64,000 nucleotides of DNA from Sorangiineae bacterium NIC37A_2 (lineage in GTDB: Bacteria; Myxococcota_A; Polyangia; Polyangiales; Polyangiaceae): contig NASX01000006.1 of the NCBI GenBank assembly GCA_002085155.1, positions 102,919 through 166,918 of the forward strand, written 5' to 3'. The notes beneath the pieces are model-generated. The model searched no databases, had not been told where the DNA came from, and was given only the letters and a program-made list of their open reading frames with translations. A program made the translations under genes and the position numbers. This document shows, piece by piece, positions 1 to 7,715 of this stretch; the first letter of the stretch is position 1; every line of letters starts with the position of its first letter.

Positions 1-513
1 GCGACGCACCTCCGCATCTACGCGGACGGATCCTCGGTCTGGTTCACGCTGAACGCGTCCTGGGACGGCGCGCAGTGGGTGCGCGACTCGGGCGGTACCT
101 TCTGCGGCGCGTTCCGCTTCGCGCGCAACGAGATCGAGTTCCTCCACGAGGACTCGTTCGCAGCGACGTTCATGACCTGGACGCGCACGTGGCGGCTCCC
201 GATGAGCAGCACCGTCAACTCCGCGTTCGAGCTGACGGGGACGGTGCGTGAGGTCGGCCGCGTCGGAATGGAGTGGTCCAACGCCGACAGCGCCACGCGC
301 ACGCTCGCTGGTGGCGGCTCGGTGACGTTCCGCAACCGGTTCCCAGCGACGCCGTCGTCGATCACGTTCAGCGCGCTGAACACGAGCAGCGGTTTCTCAG
401 GGAGCCCCTCGTCGTACTTCGCCGACCGCGATGGGTTCGGCGTCTTCAGCTACCAGACCATGGCGAGCCTCTCCACGGTCTGGTGGTTCGGCACGTACAC
501 CGCGATCGCGTGA
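1..513 (+). CDS. Phage tail-fibre-like protein, C-terminal part (5' end outside window)
   Basis: The frame is open from the first base, so at least 170 residues are present and the start lies upstream. The visible protein is rich in Ser, Thr, Gly and aromatic residues, has no membrane segment, and reads like beta-rich receptor-binding or tail-fibre ends: it has an IYADG/NASWDG segment, and near the C-terminus ADRDGFGVF followed by an aromatic tail. Directly after it come a Zn-ribbon protein, an endolysin and a holin candidate, the usual order at the end of a tail module. The tail-fibre assignment is an inference from composition and neighbours; I recognise no named family with certainty. Confidence 0.5.
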   Translation, partial: ATHLRIYADGSSVWFTLNASWDGAQWVRDSGGTFCGAFRFARNEIEFLHEDSFAATFMTWTRTWRLPMSSTVNSAFELTGTVREVGRVGMEWSNADSATRTLAGGGSVTFRNRFPATPSSITFSALNTSSGFSGSPSSYFADRDGFGVFSYQTMASLSTVWWFGTYTAIA

Positions 514-522
514 GGAGCACCG

Positions 523-948
523 ATGGCCATCCAGGAGATCACCGACGTCGAGATCGTCCAGCGCTGCGCGGGCTGTGATCGCGAGAACCGAGTCGCGCTC
601 GCGAACCTCGCGGTGGGCGTCGAGCACGCCGAGCAGGTCGAGGACGGTGTGGTCCCGCTGCCCGAGTGCCCAACGTGTCGCTCGCGGGAGTTCCTGGTGC
701 GCTCGCCTGCGAGCGAGCAGGCGCACCCGTCACAGGGCAGCTCCGGGCACCTCCACCGGCTCATGGTCGACGAGCTGCACTCGCAGCTCGTGAAGAAGGG
801 CCGCGTCGTCGAACGCCTCGTGGGCAAGGTCGAGCAGATCGTCACCAAGCCCATCGCCACCGAGGTCAGGGCCCGCTTCTTCGACAAGGGACTGAAGCTG
901 CCGGTGCGTGCCGTCGAGGAACTCCAGGGCAAGGAGCCTGGCCAGTGA
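523..948 (+). CDS. Small Zn-ribbon protein of the phage-like module
   Basis: This 141-residue protein has two CxxC pairs (CAGC near residue 16 and CPTC near residue 49), a treble-clef or Zn-ribbon arrangement, followed by a charged helical C-terminal half with no membrane segment. It starts 9 bases after the tail-fibre stop, and its stop overlaps the GTG start of the endolysin (GTGA), so the three are probably co-transcribed. Zn binding follows from the motif. The role in the element is unknown; tail assembly or a small regulator would both fit. Confidence 0.65.
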   Translation: MAIQEITDVEIVQRCAGCDRENRVALANLAVGVEHAEQVEDGVVPLPECPTCRSREFLVRSPASEQAHPSQGSSGHLHRLMVDELHSQLVKKGRVVERLVGKVEQIVTKPIATEVRARFFDKGLKLPVRAVEELQGKEPGQ

Positions 949-1682
949 GCGGCGGCTTCATCGTCGGCGGCAAGGCCACGTGCCCGGTCGAGGGACTCTC
1001 GATCCGCACGTTCGCCGACGACGGCGTCCATCGCTTCCCCTCGAAGGGCAAGCGAGCTCGCGCGGTCGAGCTCGTCATCCACGAGACCGTCACGCGCAGC
1101 GTCGACTCGACCATCGCGGTCTTGAAGAAGCGCGGGCTCAGCGTCCACCTCGTGATGGACGCTGACGGAGCGCTCACGCAGCACGGCGATCTCGCGACGG
1201 ACATCCTGTGGCACGCGAGCCAGCACAACGGCGCGTCGTTCGGCGTCGAGGTCGTGAACCCGTACTACCCGAGCTACCTGAAGCCGGGCCTGCCGTGGTC
1301 GCGCGTCATCAAGGCCCCATGGGCGCACAAGGGCGAGTACGTGCTGCCGACGCCCGCCCAGGCTGAGGCCGTCGCCGCACTCGTGCGGTGGGCGACGAGC
1401 GCGCCCGCGCCCGGCATCGCCGTGCCGCGCGTGTGGCCGGGGCTCCGCGACGGACGCTTCGCGCTCGGCCTCGTGGACGCGGCCGCGAAGGCGCCGCTGC
1501 CGGGTGTGCTTGCGCACCAGTACTTCGGGCACGCCGACGGCTCGATGCTCGTCCTCTACGCGTGGCTGCCCATCGAGGCCGGGCTCGCACCGGACATCGC
1601 GTTCGAGGAAGCGGTGAAGCGCGCGACCGGTGTGCGCCGCGCTGACGTCCGAGACCTGCTGCCCACGCCCGCCGTGGCCTGA
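945..1682 (+). CDS. N-acetylmuramoyl-L-alanine amidase (endolysin, Amidase_2/PGRP type)
   Basis: The 245-residue protein matches the zinc amidase fold that cuts the bond between MurNAc and L-Ala in peptidoglycan. The first Zn ligand is the His in VIHET (His46), followed by a long helix, then HLVMDADGALTQHGD and the WHASQHNGASFGVEVVN segment, the usual core of the family. The third metal ligand is not obvious to me. No signal peptide is seen, as expected for a holin-dependent endolysin. The start is the GTG at 945, which overlaps the upstream stop by four bases; an earlier start would run through the previous gene. The holin candidate begins 15 bases downstream. Confidence 0.8.
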   Translation: MSGGFIVGGKATCPVEGLSIRTFADDGVHRFPSKGKRARAVELVIHETVTRSVDSTIAVLKKRGLSVHLVMDADGALTQHGDLATDILWHASQHNGASFGVEVVNPYYPSYLKPGLPWSRVIKAPWAHKGEYVLPTPAQAEAVAALVRWATSAPAPGIAVPRVWPGLRDGRFALGLVDAAAKAPLPGVLAHQYFGHADGSMLVLYAWLPIEAGLAPDIAFEEAVKRATGVRRADVRDLLPTPAVA

Positions 1683-1697
1683 CCCGAGGAGAACGAG

Positions 1698-1934
1698 ATG
1701 CAGGACTTCACCAGCGTTGCGACGTGGCTTCAGGCGACCGGGCCCTACGGGCTCGTCGCCGTCTTGGCGTGGGCATTCTGGAGGGTGAACGAGAAGAAGG
1801 ACGCCCAGCTCCGCGAGCTGTTCGACAAGGTGGCCGAGATGGGCCGCGCGCAAACGGAGGCCGTGACCAAGGTCGAGGCCGCACTCGTCGCGCTCAAGGA
1901 CGCCATCGAGGACATGCACGACAAGGCGGCGTGA
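1698..1934 (+). CDS. Holin-like small membrane protein
   Basis: This 78-residue protein has one hydrophobic segment near the N-terminus (about residues 15-29, GPYGLVAVLAWAFW) followed by a charged, heptad-like helix to the end (KDAQLRELFDKVAEMG...). A short membrane anchor with a cytoplasmic coiled coil directly after an endolysin is the layout of many phage holins and small lysis accessory proteins. The ATG has GAGGAG about 8 bases upstream. The holin role is inferred from topology and position only. Confidence 0.55.
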   Translation: MQDFTSVATWLQATGPYGLVAVLAWAFWRVNEKKDAQLRELFDKVAEMGRAQTEAVTKVEAALVALKDAIEDMHDKAA

Positions 1935-2003
1935 GGACCACGCGCGGAGTTCTCGCGAGGTAACGCGGGCTTCCGCGCGCCAGCACGATTTCTCGCTTCT
2001 TCG

Positions 2004-2035
2004 CCTTGGAAGGTCGCCAGAAGGAAGCCTGTATG
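2004..2035 (+). promoter_or_regulatory. Copy A of a recurrent 32-bp upstream element
   Basis: The block starts with CCTTG and ends with GGAAGCCTGTATG, the same ends and length as the copies at 2471 and 3900. It matches copy B at 22 of 32 positions, the differences lying in the middle. It lies 116 bases before the ATG at 2152, with two hairpins in between. A promoter or activator site for the element's small genes is the simplest reading, but no function is shown. Confidence 0.55.
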
Positions 2036-2050
2036 TCGTCGCGCCTCGAA

Positions 2051-2109
2051 CTGCACGGAGTCCACGCAGTGGACGAAGTGCAGTGAGAGCCACGGAGCGC
2101 AGCGAAGTG
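2051..2109 (+). promoter_or_regulatory. Two consecutive leader hairpins with the same GGA/GAA internal loop
   Basis: Hairpin 1 (2051-2083) reads CTGCAC, GGA, GTCCAC, loop GCA, GTGGAC, GAA, GTGCAG: two perfect 6-bp stems separated by a symmetric purine loop. Hairpin 2 (2091-2109) repeats the plan in short form: CAC, GGA, GC, loop GCA, GC, GAA, GTG. Both lie between element copy A and the gene at 2152. The shared internal and apical loops suggest a structured leader RNA or a protein-binding site; whether it folds this way in the cell is inference. Confidence 0.5.
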
Positions 2110-2151
2110 AACGGGGCGCACCGCACGGACCACCCCGACGGAGACGACGAC

Positions 2152-2427
2152 ATGAAGGTGAGCGAGCTGATCGAGTTGCTGGAGGAGCAGGACCCGGACG
2201 CCGAGGTCCTCGTGATGTCCCAGCCCAACTGGCCGTTCGAGCTGAGCCTCGCAGGCGTGACGACGCGCGAGGAGATGCTCCGCGCCGATCGCGACGAGGA
2301 CGGCGATGGCGACGAAGACGAGGAGTCCCGCCTCGAGCGCGGCACCGCCAAGAACGACGTCTTCCTCGTCGAGGGGGAACAGCTCCGCTACGGCTCGAAG
2401 ACCGCGTGGAGCGTGGCCACGCGTTGA
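2152..2427 (+). CDS. Small acidic protein of the island
   Basis: A 91-residue acidic protein beginning MKVSELIELLEEQDPDAEVL, the N-terminal pattern of many small phage and plasmid proteins of unknown role, followed by an Asp/Glu-rich stretch (about residues 50-63) and a C-terminal VEGEQLRYGSKTAW segment. The ATG at 2152 is chosen because GGAG lies about 10 bases before it. An in-frame GTG at 2083 overlaps the leader hairpins and would add a low-complexity tail. It has no membrane segment. I do not recognise a characterised family. Confidence 0.65.
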   Translation: MKVSELIELLEEQDPDAEVLVMSQPNWPFELSLAGVTTREEMLRADRDEDGDGDEDEESRLERGTAKNDVFLVEGEQLRYGSKTAWSVATR

Positions 2428-2470
2428 GCGCGAACGCGGTTCCGAGCGAGGTCGATTCTTCACGGAATGA

Positions 2471-2502
2471 CCTTGCTGGGAGCGCGAACGGAAGCCTGTA
2501 TG
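2471..2502 (+). promoter_or_regulatory. Copy B of the recurrent 32-bp upstream element
   Basis: This copy is identical to copy C (3900-3931) at 28 of 32 positions; the four differences are all A/G transitions. It starts CCTTGCTGGG and ends GGAAGCCTGTATG. It lies 27 bases before the ATG at 2530. The ATG inside the element opens the same frame but lacks the GGAGG found before 2530. Confidence 0.6.
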
Positions 2503-2529
2503 GCGAAGCGAGCAACGCGGAGGACCACG

Positions 2530-2742
2530 ATGCAGACCACGAACAAGAGGCGCACCGGCAGGAAGGAGCCGACGGTCGACGAGCTGCTCGCCGCCATCGC
2601 GAAGGCGACGCTCCACATCGACACGCTCGAGACACGCAAGAGCGACTCGCTCGACTTCCACGACGTCGCGGTTTGGTCGGTCAAGGCCGCGCTCGAGGCC
2701 GCGTATCGCGCGGGGCTCGCCGCCGCCAAGGAGGAGCGATGA
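2530..2742 (+). CDS. DUF6900-like small protein
   Basis: A 70-residue protein with the block IDTLETRKSDSLDFHDVAVW followed by SVKAALEAAYRAG, which I recognise as the DUF6900 signature found in phage and plasmid regions; its function is unknown. The start is the ATG at 2530, with GGAGG six bases before it, rather than the ATG at 2500 inside the repeated element. The stop overlaps the next gene's ATG (ATGA), so the two are co-translated. The family name is from memory. Confidence 0.65.
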   Translation: MQTTNKRRTGRKEPTVDELLAAIAKATLHIDTLETRKSDSLDFHDVAVWSVKAALEAAYRAGLAAAKEER

Positions 2743-3029
2743 AGACGCTCGGCACCACGACGACCTACGACGGCACCGAGCACGCCTACCTGCGCGGCCA
2801 CAAGGTGCGCATCGTCGCTGTGCTGAAGAACGCGCTGCGCGCCGACTACGACCCGGACCGGGACGGGCAGTACATCCGCGACGAGGAAGACCTCGAGCGC
2901 GCGGGCGGCGTGACCGCCGACGACCGCGTCGAGGTGCAGCCCTGGCTCGCAGCAGAGGGACGCTTCAGCTTCGTGTCGAGCGACCCGCGCGCCATCGACC
3001 TCGCGTGCTTCGCGAGCCTCAAGCGCTGA
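2739..3029 (+). CDS. Small island protein of unknown function
   Basis: A 96-residue protein starting at the ATG that overlaps the upstream stop. It begins [21 protein letters not shown] and is a mix of short beta segments and charged loops, with [23 protein letters not shown] in the middle; there are no Cys residues except one near the end and no membrane helix. It is translationally coupled to the DUF6900-like gene, so both probably act together. I do not recognise a family. Confidence 0.65.
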   Translation: MKTLGTTTTYDGTEHAYLRGHKVRIVAVLKNALRADYDPDRDGQYIRDEEDLERAGGVTADDRVEVQPWLAAEGRFSFVSSDPRAIDLACFASLKR

Positions 3030-3137
3030 CGACCTGAACGACGACGCGCTCCATCACGGAGCGCAAGCCCACCACGCGAGCCACGGGCGCGCGCGTGAAG
3101 GGCGACGTGTCCCCAGCGCCCGACGAGGAGAGCAGTC

Positions 3138-3782
<645 letters not shown>

Positions 3783-3798
3783 ACGCGGCGGAATCGGC

Positions 3799-3835
3799 GG
3801 GGCGTCGGCAGGCCTACAACCGCCTCCGACGCCCC
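3799..3835 (+). terminator. Strong hairpin after the ribbon-helix-helix gene
   Basis: GGGGCGTCGG (3799-3808) pairs perfectly with CCGACGCCCC (3826-3835), and the inner AGGC/GCCT extends the stem to 14 bp with one bulged C. It starts 17 bases after the stop at 3782. No T-run follows, so it may act with Rho or as an RNA stabiliser. Confidence 0.5.
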
Positions 3836-3899
3836 ATGTCCGCGGAATCTCGTGGCTATTCCAAGCTCCTGAAAACGCATGTGAAATCAACGTGTTCGG

Positions 3900-3931
3900 C
3901 CTTGCTAGGGGCGCAAACGGAAACCTGTATG
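3900..3931 (+). promoter_or_regulatory. Copy C of the recurrent 32-bp upstream element
   Basis: It starts CCTTGCTAGG and ends GGAAACCTGTATG, 28 of 32 identical to copy B. It lies 46 bases before the ATG at 3978, on the same strand as the gene, as in the other two copies. The bases around the three copies are not conserved, so the element itself is what is shared. Confidence 0.6.
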
Positions 3932-3977
3932 TCCTCACGCGACGGGCACTTCGCACGACGCGCCACCGAGGACGACG

Positions 3978-4277
3978 ATGAGCACGACGACGAAGAGCAC
4001 GCAGGCGACGAAGACGGTGAGCCAGGGCGAGAGCCGCTACGGAACGCCCGAGCCGCAGATCGCGCTCCGCTTCCCCAAGGGCACCAGCTACCGCGTCGTG
4101 AAGGCCGCGCTGCACAAGCTGGCCGCCGAGATCGAGTTGGCCACGCCCGCGAGCGAGCGCTGGTGCGTGAACACCGAGGACTTCAACGAGAGCGGGCGCG
4201 TGTACCTCGAGCTCGCCGACGCGACGCCCGCCGAGGCCGCGCGGGGGATGGCGCTCATCACGAAGCTGGTGGGGTGA
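3978..4277 (+). CDS. Small island protein of unknown function
   Basis: A 99-residue protein with a Thr/Lys-rich N-terminus followed by a compact alpha/beta part: FPKGTSYRVVKAALHKLAAEIE, then a beta segment ending RVYLELADAT, then a helix PAEAARGMALITKLVG. It has one Cys and no membrane segment. The ATG has CGAGG about 8 bases upstream, the same GAGGAC-ACGATG context seen before the genes at 2530 and 2152. It is the last phage-like gene before the metal operon. The function is not recognised. Confidence 0.65.
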   Translation: MSTTTKSTQATKTVSQGESRYGTPEPQIALRFPKGTSYRVVKAALHKLAAEIELATPASERWCVNTEDFNESGRVYLELADATPAEAARGMALITKLVG

Positions 4278-4303
4278 GCGGCTCGGCACCCCGACGCAAA
4301 ATA

Positions 4304-4325
4304 GCCGCTTTTGGAAAAAAGCGGC
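4304..4325. terminator. Hairpin between phage-like and metal-resistance modules
   Basis: GCCGCTTTT (4304-4312) pairs with AAAAGCGGC (4317-4325), with a GGAA loop. The plus strand lacks a T-run after the stem; read on the minus strand it is followed by TATTTT. It sits 27 bases after the stop at 4277 and insulates the two modules. Confidence 0.5.
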
Positions 4326-4362
4326 CGTTGCCCGCCCAGAAGTAGGACCAACTGCGACACCG

Positions 4363-4391
4363 TTGACGGACGGTTCCAAGGTTGCTAGTTT
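4363..4391 (+). promoter_or_regulatory. Probable promoter of the metal-resistance operon
   Basis: TTGACG (4363-4368) is separated by 17 bases from TAGTTT (4386-4391), which lies inside GCTAGTTT and resembles the GCTA-type minus-10 of many proteobacterial promoters. The start codon chosen for the repressor (4400) would then lie about at the transcription start, so the message may be leaderless. A CadC-like repressor would be expected to bind here. No perfect palindrome is evident. Confidence 0.45.
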
Positions 4392-4399
4392 TCGAACTC

Positions 4400-4807
4400 G
4401 TGGAAACGAAGTCCGCCGACCGCGCTCGCCTGCCGTCCGACACCTCGGTCGAGGCAGACACGTGCGGCGTGGAGTTCGTGAACGAGGAGAACGTCGCCCA
4501 CGTTCTGGCCGCGATGCCCGACGAGGACACGCTCGATCGCACCGCGTCCGAGTTCAGCCTGCTCGCTGACCCCACGCGCTTGCGCATCCTCTACGCGCTC
4601 TCGTTCCACGAGCTTTGCGTCTGCGATCTCGCGCGTGTGCTCGGCCGGTCGATGCCCGCGACGTCGCAGCAGCTCCAGCGGCTGCGGCGCGAGGGCGTCG
4701 TGAAGTGCCGGATGCAGGGCAAGCTCGCGTACTACCGCCTCGAGAGCCCGACGCTCGAGCGCGCCGTCTGCGAGGCCTTCGCGCGGCACCAGGAGCGATC
4801 GCGATGA
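4400..4807 (+). CDS. CadC-like ArsR/SmtB-family metal-responsive repressor
   Basis: The 135-residue protein is a winged-helix repressor of the ArsR/SmtB family. LADPTRLRILYAL, ELCVCDLARVLGRS, ATSQQLQRLRREGVV and GKLAYYRLES follow CadC in order. CadC binds Cd or Pb with Cys7, Cys11, Cys58 and Cys60. Here the equivalents of Cys7 (Cys22 in DTC) and of the ELCVCD pair (Cys73, Cys75) are present, while the Cys11 position has Phe or Val. It heads an operon of efflux genes and overlaps the next ATG. The GTG at 4400 is chosen because an upstream TTG at 4382 lies within the promoter; this start keeps the N-terminal Cys. Cd, Pb or Zn sensing is the likely role. Confidence 0.85.
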   Translation: METKSADRARLPSDTSVEADTCGVEFVNEENVAHVLAAMPDEDTLDRTASEFSLLADPTRLRILYALSFHELCVCDLARVLGRSMPATSQQLQRLRREGVVKCRMQGKLAYYRLESPTLERAVCEAFARHQERSR

Positions 4808-5154
4808 CGAGGCGCGTGCGACGCCGATCGGTCTCGCGTTCGTGGTTCGCGATCATCATCGCGGCCTTCGTCGCGCTCGTCGCGAGTGGGCTCCCCGAGT
4901 TGGCCGTGGAACTCGTGACCGGCGAACCCGTCGCGTGTTCGGTGGATTGCGACGGTTCGGATGGGCAAAAGCACTGCCCGCCGAACTGCTCCCACGGGCT
5001 ATGCGCCAAGCTCGCTCCGTCCGTGCCGGCGCCGCTTGCGATGGTGCACGCGACGGCGCCGCCCGCGCTCTGCGGAGCGCCGGCCTCGCCCCCCGTCGAC
5101 GCCTGCCATTCGCGCGATAGCGCCAACGAGGTCTTTCACCCTCCGCGAGCCTGA
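4804..5154 (+). CDS. Small exported Cys/His-rich protein of a metal-efflux operon
   Basis: A 116-residue protein starting at the ATG overlapping the repressor stop. An Arg-rich N-terminus leads into one hydrophobic segment (about residues 13-30), then a cluster CSVDCDGSDGQKHC followed by PPNCSHGLC (five Cys and two His within about 25 residues), then a Pro/Ala-rich tail with CGA and ACHS. This looks like a periplasmic or membrane-anchored metal-binding protein. Small proteins with a CPPxC-like cluster precede czcC-type genes in related bacteria, as far as I recall, but I cannot name the family. A role in metal buffering or delivery to the RND pump is inference. Confidence 0.65.
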   Translation: MTRRVRRRSVSRSWFAIIIAAFVALVASGLPELAVELVTGEPVACSVDCDGSDGQKHCPPNCSHGLCAKLAPSVPAPLAMVHATAPPALCGAPASPPVDACHSRDSANEVFHPPRA

Positions 5155-5228
5155 ACCCGCCCGAACCAACCGTGCGTGTTCCAGAGGCTTGTTGGCGTCG
5201 CGCAGGCGACGCGGAGGAGTGATGTGTC

Positions 5229-6476
5229 TTGTCTACGGCAATTGTCTTTCGATGGTTCATCGGCGGGCTCGTCCTGTCGCTCGCGCTCGTGTCGCTGCGC
5301 GCTCAGGCACAGGAAGCGCCTCTTCGACTCGGCCGCGCAGAGGTCGCTGAGTTGGCTCGAAGTCGGAGCCCGGACGTGATCGTCGCGATTCGACGAGTCG
5401 GCGAGAGCCGAGGTCAACTCGTGGGCGCCGAGGTGCTGCTTCGTCAGTCGCCCTGGCTGGACGTGGCAGCTGGGCCGCGATTCCGTCCGAACGACACGAT
5501 CCCCGACGCGGAGGTGACGCTCGGCATGCCCCTCGAGATTTATGGGCGTCGCGGCGCCGAGATCGACGCCGCTCGCGGCGCGATCGCGCGCGACGAAGCG
5601 CTCGTCGGGACGTCGCAGCAGCAAGCTCTCGCAGAGGCGCTCGCCGCGTACTACCGGGCACTGCGCGCAACCGCCGAGGATCGCTGGGCGCGCCAGCAGC
5701 TCGATCTCACGACCGCACTTCTGCGTACCGCCGAGCGTCGCCGCGACGCTGGGGAGATCGGCGATCCAGATGTCGCGCTGTTGCGGGTCGCCGCAGCGCG
5801 TGCGCGGCGGGCCGTGACGACGACCGAGGCCAACCGCGAGATGAGCGTCACCGCGCTGAAGGGCATCCTTGGGATACCAGGAGATCGTTCAGTGGAGGTG
5901 ACGGGCGAGCTCGGATCGGTGAGCTCCGAGTTCACCGACGCGCTCGTGCGCATGGCGCCGACGGACCGGCCCGAGATCGTCGCCGCGGACGCCGCGTTGA
6001 GGGCTTCCCGCCTCGACGTCGACGCTGAGCAGCGTGCGGCGTGGCCGGTCCCGGTCCTACGGACGACGTACCAGCGCGAGGAAGGAAACAACGTCTTTCT
6101 CCTCGGCATCGGTCTGCCGCTTCCAATCTTTCAAAGAAACCAGGGACCGATCGCGATCGCGCAGGCTCGGACGCAGCGCCTCGAAGCTGAGCGCGAGGCT
6201 CTCGCCATTCGCGTCGACGCCGAGGTGCGAGTGGCACGACGACGCTATCAAGCGGCCCTCGACGGACTTCACATCCTCGAAACGGACGCCATCCCTGCGA
6301 TCGAAGATGGGCTTCGCCTCACGCAACGCGCATTCGAGCTCGGTCAGAGCGACCTCACGCGGGTGCTGGTCGTGCAGCGTGAGCTCGCGGACACGCGTCG
6401 CGAGCAGTTCGATGCGCTCGTTGAGCTCGCCGATGCCGGCATTTCGCTGCAGCGCGCGCTGGGGGTGCTCCGATGA
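5229..6476 (+). CDS. czcC: Outer-membrane efflux channel, CzcC/TolC family
   Basis: The 415-residue protein has a signal peptide (FIGGLVLSLALVSLRAQAQ) and the two long helical repeats typical of TolC-family channels: first half with PLRLGRAEVAELARSRSP and EVTLGMPLEIYGRRGAEIDAA, second half with LPLPIFQRNQGPIAIAQAR and the terminal helix GQSDLTRVLVVQRELADTR. It forms the outer-membrane duct of a tripartite metal pump. The only start in frame near the GGAGGAG (5212-5218) is the TTG at 5229. Its stop overlaps the czcB ATG. The length is normal for CzcC. Confidence 0.85.
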   Translation: MSTAIVFRWFIGGLVLSLALVSLRAQAQEAPLRLGRAEVAELARSRSPDVIVAIRRVGESRGQLVGAEVLLRQSPWLDVAAGPRFRPNDTIPDAEVTLGMPLEIYGRRGAEIDAARGAIARDEALVGTSQQQALAEALAAYYRALRATAEDRWARQQLDLTTALLRTAERRRDAGEIGDPDVALLRVAAARARRAVTTTEANREMSVTALKGILGIPGDRSVEVTGELGSVSSEFTDALVRMAPTDRPEIVAADAALRASRLDVDAEQRAAWPVPVLRTTYQREEGNNVFLLGIGLPLPIFQRNQGPIAIAQARTQRLEAEREALAIRVDAEVRVARRRYQAALDGLHILETDAIPAIEDGLRLTQRAFELGQSDLTRVLVVQRELADTRREQFDALVELADAGISLQRALGVLR

Positions 6477-7714
6477 CTCGCAGCAAGAAGATCATCGCCG
6501 TCTCGCTCACGGCGCTCGCCGTGGTCGTCGCCGGGCTCGTGTTCGCCCGCATGCGCCATCCTTCAGGAGCGTCGACGGAAGGTCACGCAGAAGCAGGCGA
6601 GCACCGTGAAGAGGAAGGCGAGCACCGTGAAGAGGAAGAAGGCGCCGCGAAGGCTGTCCGACTGAGCGAGGAGGCGTTGGAGGCAGCGCACCTCGAGGTC
6701 GCGCGGGTCGCGCGCGGTCGTCTCTCCCGCGACATCGTGTTGGTCGGAGAGCTTGTCGTGCCGCCCGATCGGATGGCCATGGTCGGCCCCCGTACGGCCG
6801 CGCGCGTCTCGCGCGTGAACGTCAACGTAGGCGACCGCGTCGAGCGCGGCGCTGCGCTCGCGACCGTGGACAGCAGCGAATATGGTCGCGCGCGTGGCGC
6901 GTACATCACCGCTGCCGCGCGAGTCGAGCAAGCCCAGGCGACATACCAACGGCAGGAGCTTCTTCGCCAGGATCGCATCTCCTCCGCTGCCGACTTCGAG
7001 GCGGCGCGCGCGAACCTCGCCGCCGCTCGCGCCGATCTGGAAGCCGCCCGCGGTGCGCTCGTGGCGCTCGGTCTCGGCGCCCCAGGAGCGACAGACTCCG
7101 CGGGTTCGACGGTCACGCTGAGAAGTCCGATCGCGGGCATCGTCGTCGCGCGGCAGGCGATCGTCGGGCAGAACGTCGACGCGGCGGCCACCCTCTTCAC
7201 CGTCGCAGACCTCGGCGAGCTCTGGGCGGTGCTCACCGCCTATGAGCGGGATCTCGGACGGGTGGCGGTCGGGCAGGAGGTCTCCATCACGCTGGGCGCG
7301 CTTCCGGGGCGCGACCTTCGCGGGCGCGTTACGCACGTCGGGGAGCTCCTCGACGACCGAACGCGAAGCGCGCGAGTGCGCGTCGTCGTGTCGAACGAGG
7401 ATCACACGCTTCGCCCCGGCATGTTCTGTCGGGCGCGGCTGCTCGGGGACGAAGCTACCCAGCCGGCCGAGGACGATCGGCCCGCGCTGACGATCCCGGC
7501 GGCCGCGCTCCAGCGGGTCGCTGGCGAGGAGGTCGTCTTCGTCCGGGGTGCCGATCGGACCTTCGCGGTTCGACGCGTGCGCGTCGGCGCGCGCACGGCC
7601 GCGACCGTCGAGATTCAGAGCGGCCTTCGAGAAGGGGAAGAGGTCGTCGCCGATGGCAGCCTGACCCTCAAGGCCGAGCTCGAACGCTCATCCTTCGCAG
7701 ACGAGGACGACTGA
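6473..7714 (+). CDS. czcB: Periplasmic adaptor of an RND metal pump, CzcB family
   Basis: The 413-residue membrane-fusion protein has an N-terminal anchor (about residues 6-25), then a His/Glu-rich stretch (about 36-57) containing the imperfect tandem GEHREEE, then the split lipoyl/hairpin domain (VGPRTAARVSRVNVNVGDRVERGAALATVD ... SPIAGIVVARQAIVGQNVD) and the beta-barrel part (LWAVLTAYERDLGRVAVGQEV). It links the inner-membrane pump to the CzcC channel. The acidic His-rich segment probably binds metal ions, as in other CzcB proteins. It starts four bases before the czcC stop and ends one base before the czcA start. Confidence 0.88.
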   Translation: MTRSKKIIAVSLTALAVVVAGLVFARMRHPSGASTEGHAEAGEHREEEGEHREEEEGAAKAVRLSEEALEAAHLEVARVARGRLSRDIVLVGELVVPPDRMAMVGPRTAARVSRVNVNVGDRVERGAALATVDSSEYGRARGAYITAAARVEQAQATYQRQELLRQDRISSAADFEAARANLAAARADLEAARGALVALGLGAPGATDSAGSTVTLRSPIAGIVVARQAIVGQNVDAAATLFTVADLGELWAVLTAYERDLGRVAVGQEVSITLGALPGRDLRGRVTHVGELLDDRTRSARVRVVVSNEDHTLRPGMFCRARLLGDEATQPAEDDRPALTIPAAALQRVAGEEVVFVRGADRTFAVRRVRVGARTAATVEIQSGLREGEEVVADGSLTLKAELERSSFADEDD

Positions 7715-7715
7715 G

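Noticed and set aside
450..2351. Long minus-strand open frame (633 residues)
   Set aside because: It lies opposite the endolysin and other plus-strand genes, is Arg/Ser-rich as expected of antisense GC-rich frames, and has no motif.
2406..2738. Longer upstream extension of the gene at 2739
   Set aside because: It runs through the DUF6900-like gene in another frame and is His/Arg-rich; the ATG at 2739 overlaps the upstream stop as in neighbouring pairs.
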